A stretch of 64,000 nt of DNA from Odontesthes bonariensis (lineage: Eukaryota; Chordata; Actinopteri; Atheriniformes; Atherinopsidae): contig NC_134510.1 of assembly GCF_027942865.1 (NCBI RefSeq), positions 13,358,743 through 13,422,742 of the forward strand, read 5' to 3'. The position numbers were made by a program, and so were the translations under genes. The notes under the pieces were generated by a model. It saw only the letters and a program-made list of their open reading frames with translations. It searched no databases and was not told the origin of the DNA. Shown here in pieces: positions 63,054 to 64,000 of this stretch. Within the stretch, counting starts at the first letter, position 1, and every line of letters begins with the position of its first letter.

Positions 63054-63320
63054 CTATCTATCTAAAAAACTCGGCAAGGAGTCTGAGGCAGTCAGCTGGC
63101 CTCCAAGCAGATACCAAATGTAAGAAGATGTGAAAGCATTTTCGGGGAGAAAGCCCAATCCCCAAAGACCCCCCCATCCTAACTCACACAGTTTAAAGGA
63201 TCTATTGCTAACTACCCAGAACCCCACACTCCTGGACACCCTCATATTTTTTGACTTCATCAGTATGAGGAGCGTGAGCCCTGTTGTGGAGTCAGGTGAA
63301 CATACTGAGCTTAACAATGT
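63054..63320 (-). repeat. Dispersed-repeat fragment in the hepcidin unit, copy 2
   Basis: Second copy of 59711-59980 within the restarting unit, with scattered substitutions. Confidence 0.55.
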
Positions 63321-64000
63321 TAGAATATTGAATTGATGATTTTCTATGATTTCTTTTTCTCAAAATAAAAAATATTTTAGAATTGTCCTCATCACTTGTA
63401 TTTTTTTCTGGATGTTCCTGAGATGTATGAACAGTGATGGAACCTGATGGTCAAAATAGTTTTGTGAATAAACAATAAATTTCATCAGTACTAAAAAGAG
63501 TTGTGTACATATGTTTCCTGTGGTACATAAATTATTTTCATGTAGCATTTGAAACGTAATTTGTTAAAACTTTAACTAATTGTTTGAAACCAAAAAAAGT
63601 AAGACATTTTTCAACATGCCCTTTCAAAATGTCCGATGAAGCTGCCACCTGTGGTATGAAGCAGGCTCAACACATGCAGGGTATCCTGAGGTTATCTGGG
63701 TTAACTAACTCTATCTTCATCAACCAGCATCCTGACTTTGCACTGAGTGGTGTCAAAATGCTGCTTATAAACCTGGAGAGTATAGTCAGGTATTTCTGAC
63801 TTTGGATGTGTGCATGTTCTTATAATAAGGCTGGTGTTGGTGGAAGATGGCCAGACATTGAGGCCCCTGTTCTCACTAAAATCTAGAAAATAACTGATAT
63901 CTTCAACTCTGCATCACATGATGGTAGCACCACCATTGTTTGAAAGTGTTTGATATCCCTACATTAACAATAAAAATGTAAAGTCAGTTAAAGCTGCATG

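Larger units (their letters stand above)
62595..64000 (+). repeat. Hepcidin tandem-duplication unit, second copy (cut by window end)
   Basis: Restarts with AGGTTAATCATGTCCTTCAT and follows 59311-60622 to the last base of the window. By alignment, the promoter of a further hepcidin copy should start just beyond 64000 and its ATG near position 64462. Confidence 0.85.

Noticed and set aside
63584-63799. Open frame shared with about 60220-60420 in the other tandem unit
   Set aside because: It does not begin with ATG at its extreme end, and the similarity is explained by duplication of the whole unit; no protein family is recognised.

Overview
This is vertebrate nuclear DNA, almost certainly from a spiny-rayed (perciform-type) teleost. 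It has spliced genes with GT/AG introns, long AT-rich introns, CA/GA/TA microsatellites, TTAA-flanked miniature transposons, hAT, piggyBac and LINE debris, and a cluster of fish-type hepcidin genes. I cannot name the species from sequence alone. There are no bacterial-style operons; most long open frames here are chance or repeat-derived.

Left part (about 1-38.9 kb): the 3' four coding exons of R-spondin 2 (rspo2) on the + strand, a secreted Wnt/beta-catenin agonist. They encode furin-like repeat 1 (5138-5326), furin-like repeat 2 (14686-14829), the thrombospondin type 1 domain (15102-15290) and the basic C-terminal tail (36974-37089). The signal-peptide exon was not found and presumably lies upstream of the window. 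The introns hold a LINE scrap (46-285), a TTAA-flanked MITE (6603-7042), a hAT element (17426-18506), two perfect hairpins and a diverged 58-bp direct repeat. The 3' UTR has several AATAAA signals.

Middle (38.9-45.8 kb): intergenic, with a fragment of a dispersed repeat and no gene I can support.

Right part (45.8-64 kb): a hepcidin (hamp) cluster. Five complete three-exon genes can be reconstructed with perfect splice sites and conserved phases. Four are on the minus strand (45795-46325, 49855-50298, 54247-54712, 56342-56856) and one on the plus strand (61084-61598). Every middle exon is exactly 78 bp. All look like type-2 (antimicrobial-type) fish hepcidins; none has the Q-S-H-x-S type N-terminus of iron-regulatory hamp1. 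The mature peptides differ strikingly: three have the canonical eight cysteines, one has six, and one has four. The four retained are exactly the partners of two canonical disulfides. The 56.3 and 61.1 kb genes form an inverted pair whose exons 1 and 2 are identical, and every coding difference lies in exon 3. A 3.3-kb unit starting at 59311 begins to repeat at 62595, so a sixth hepcidin copy is expected a few hundred bases beyond the window end. The spacers hold a gutted piggyBac transposon (with an intron before its zinc-ribbon), three more TTAA MITEs, a LINE fragment, a tRNA-Thr-derived element and long microsatellites. Together they describe a young, transposon-rich, still-duplicating antimicrobial peptide locus that lies convergently downstream of rspo2.
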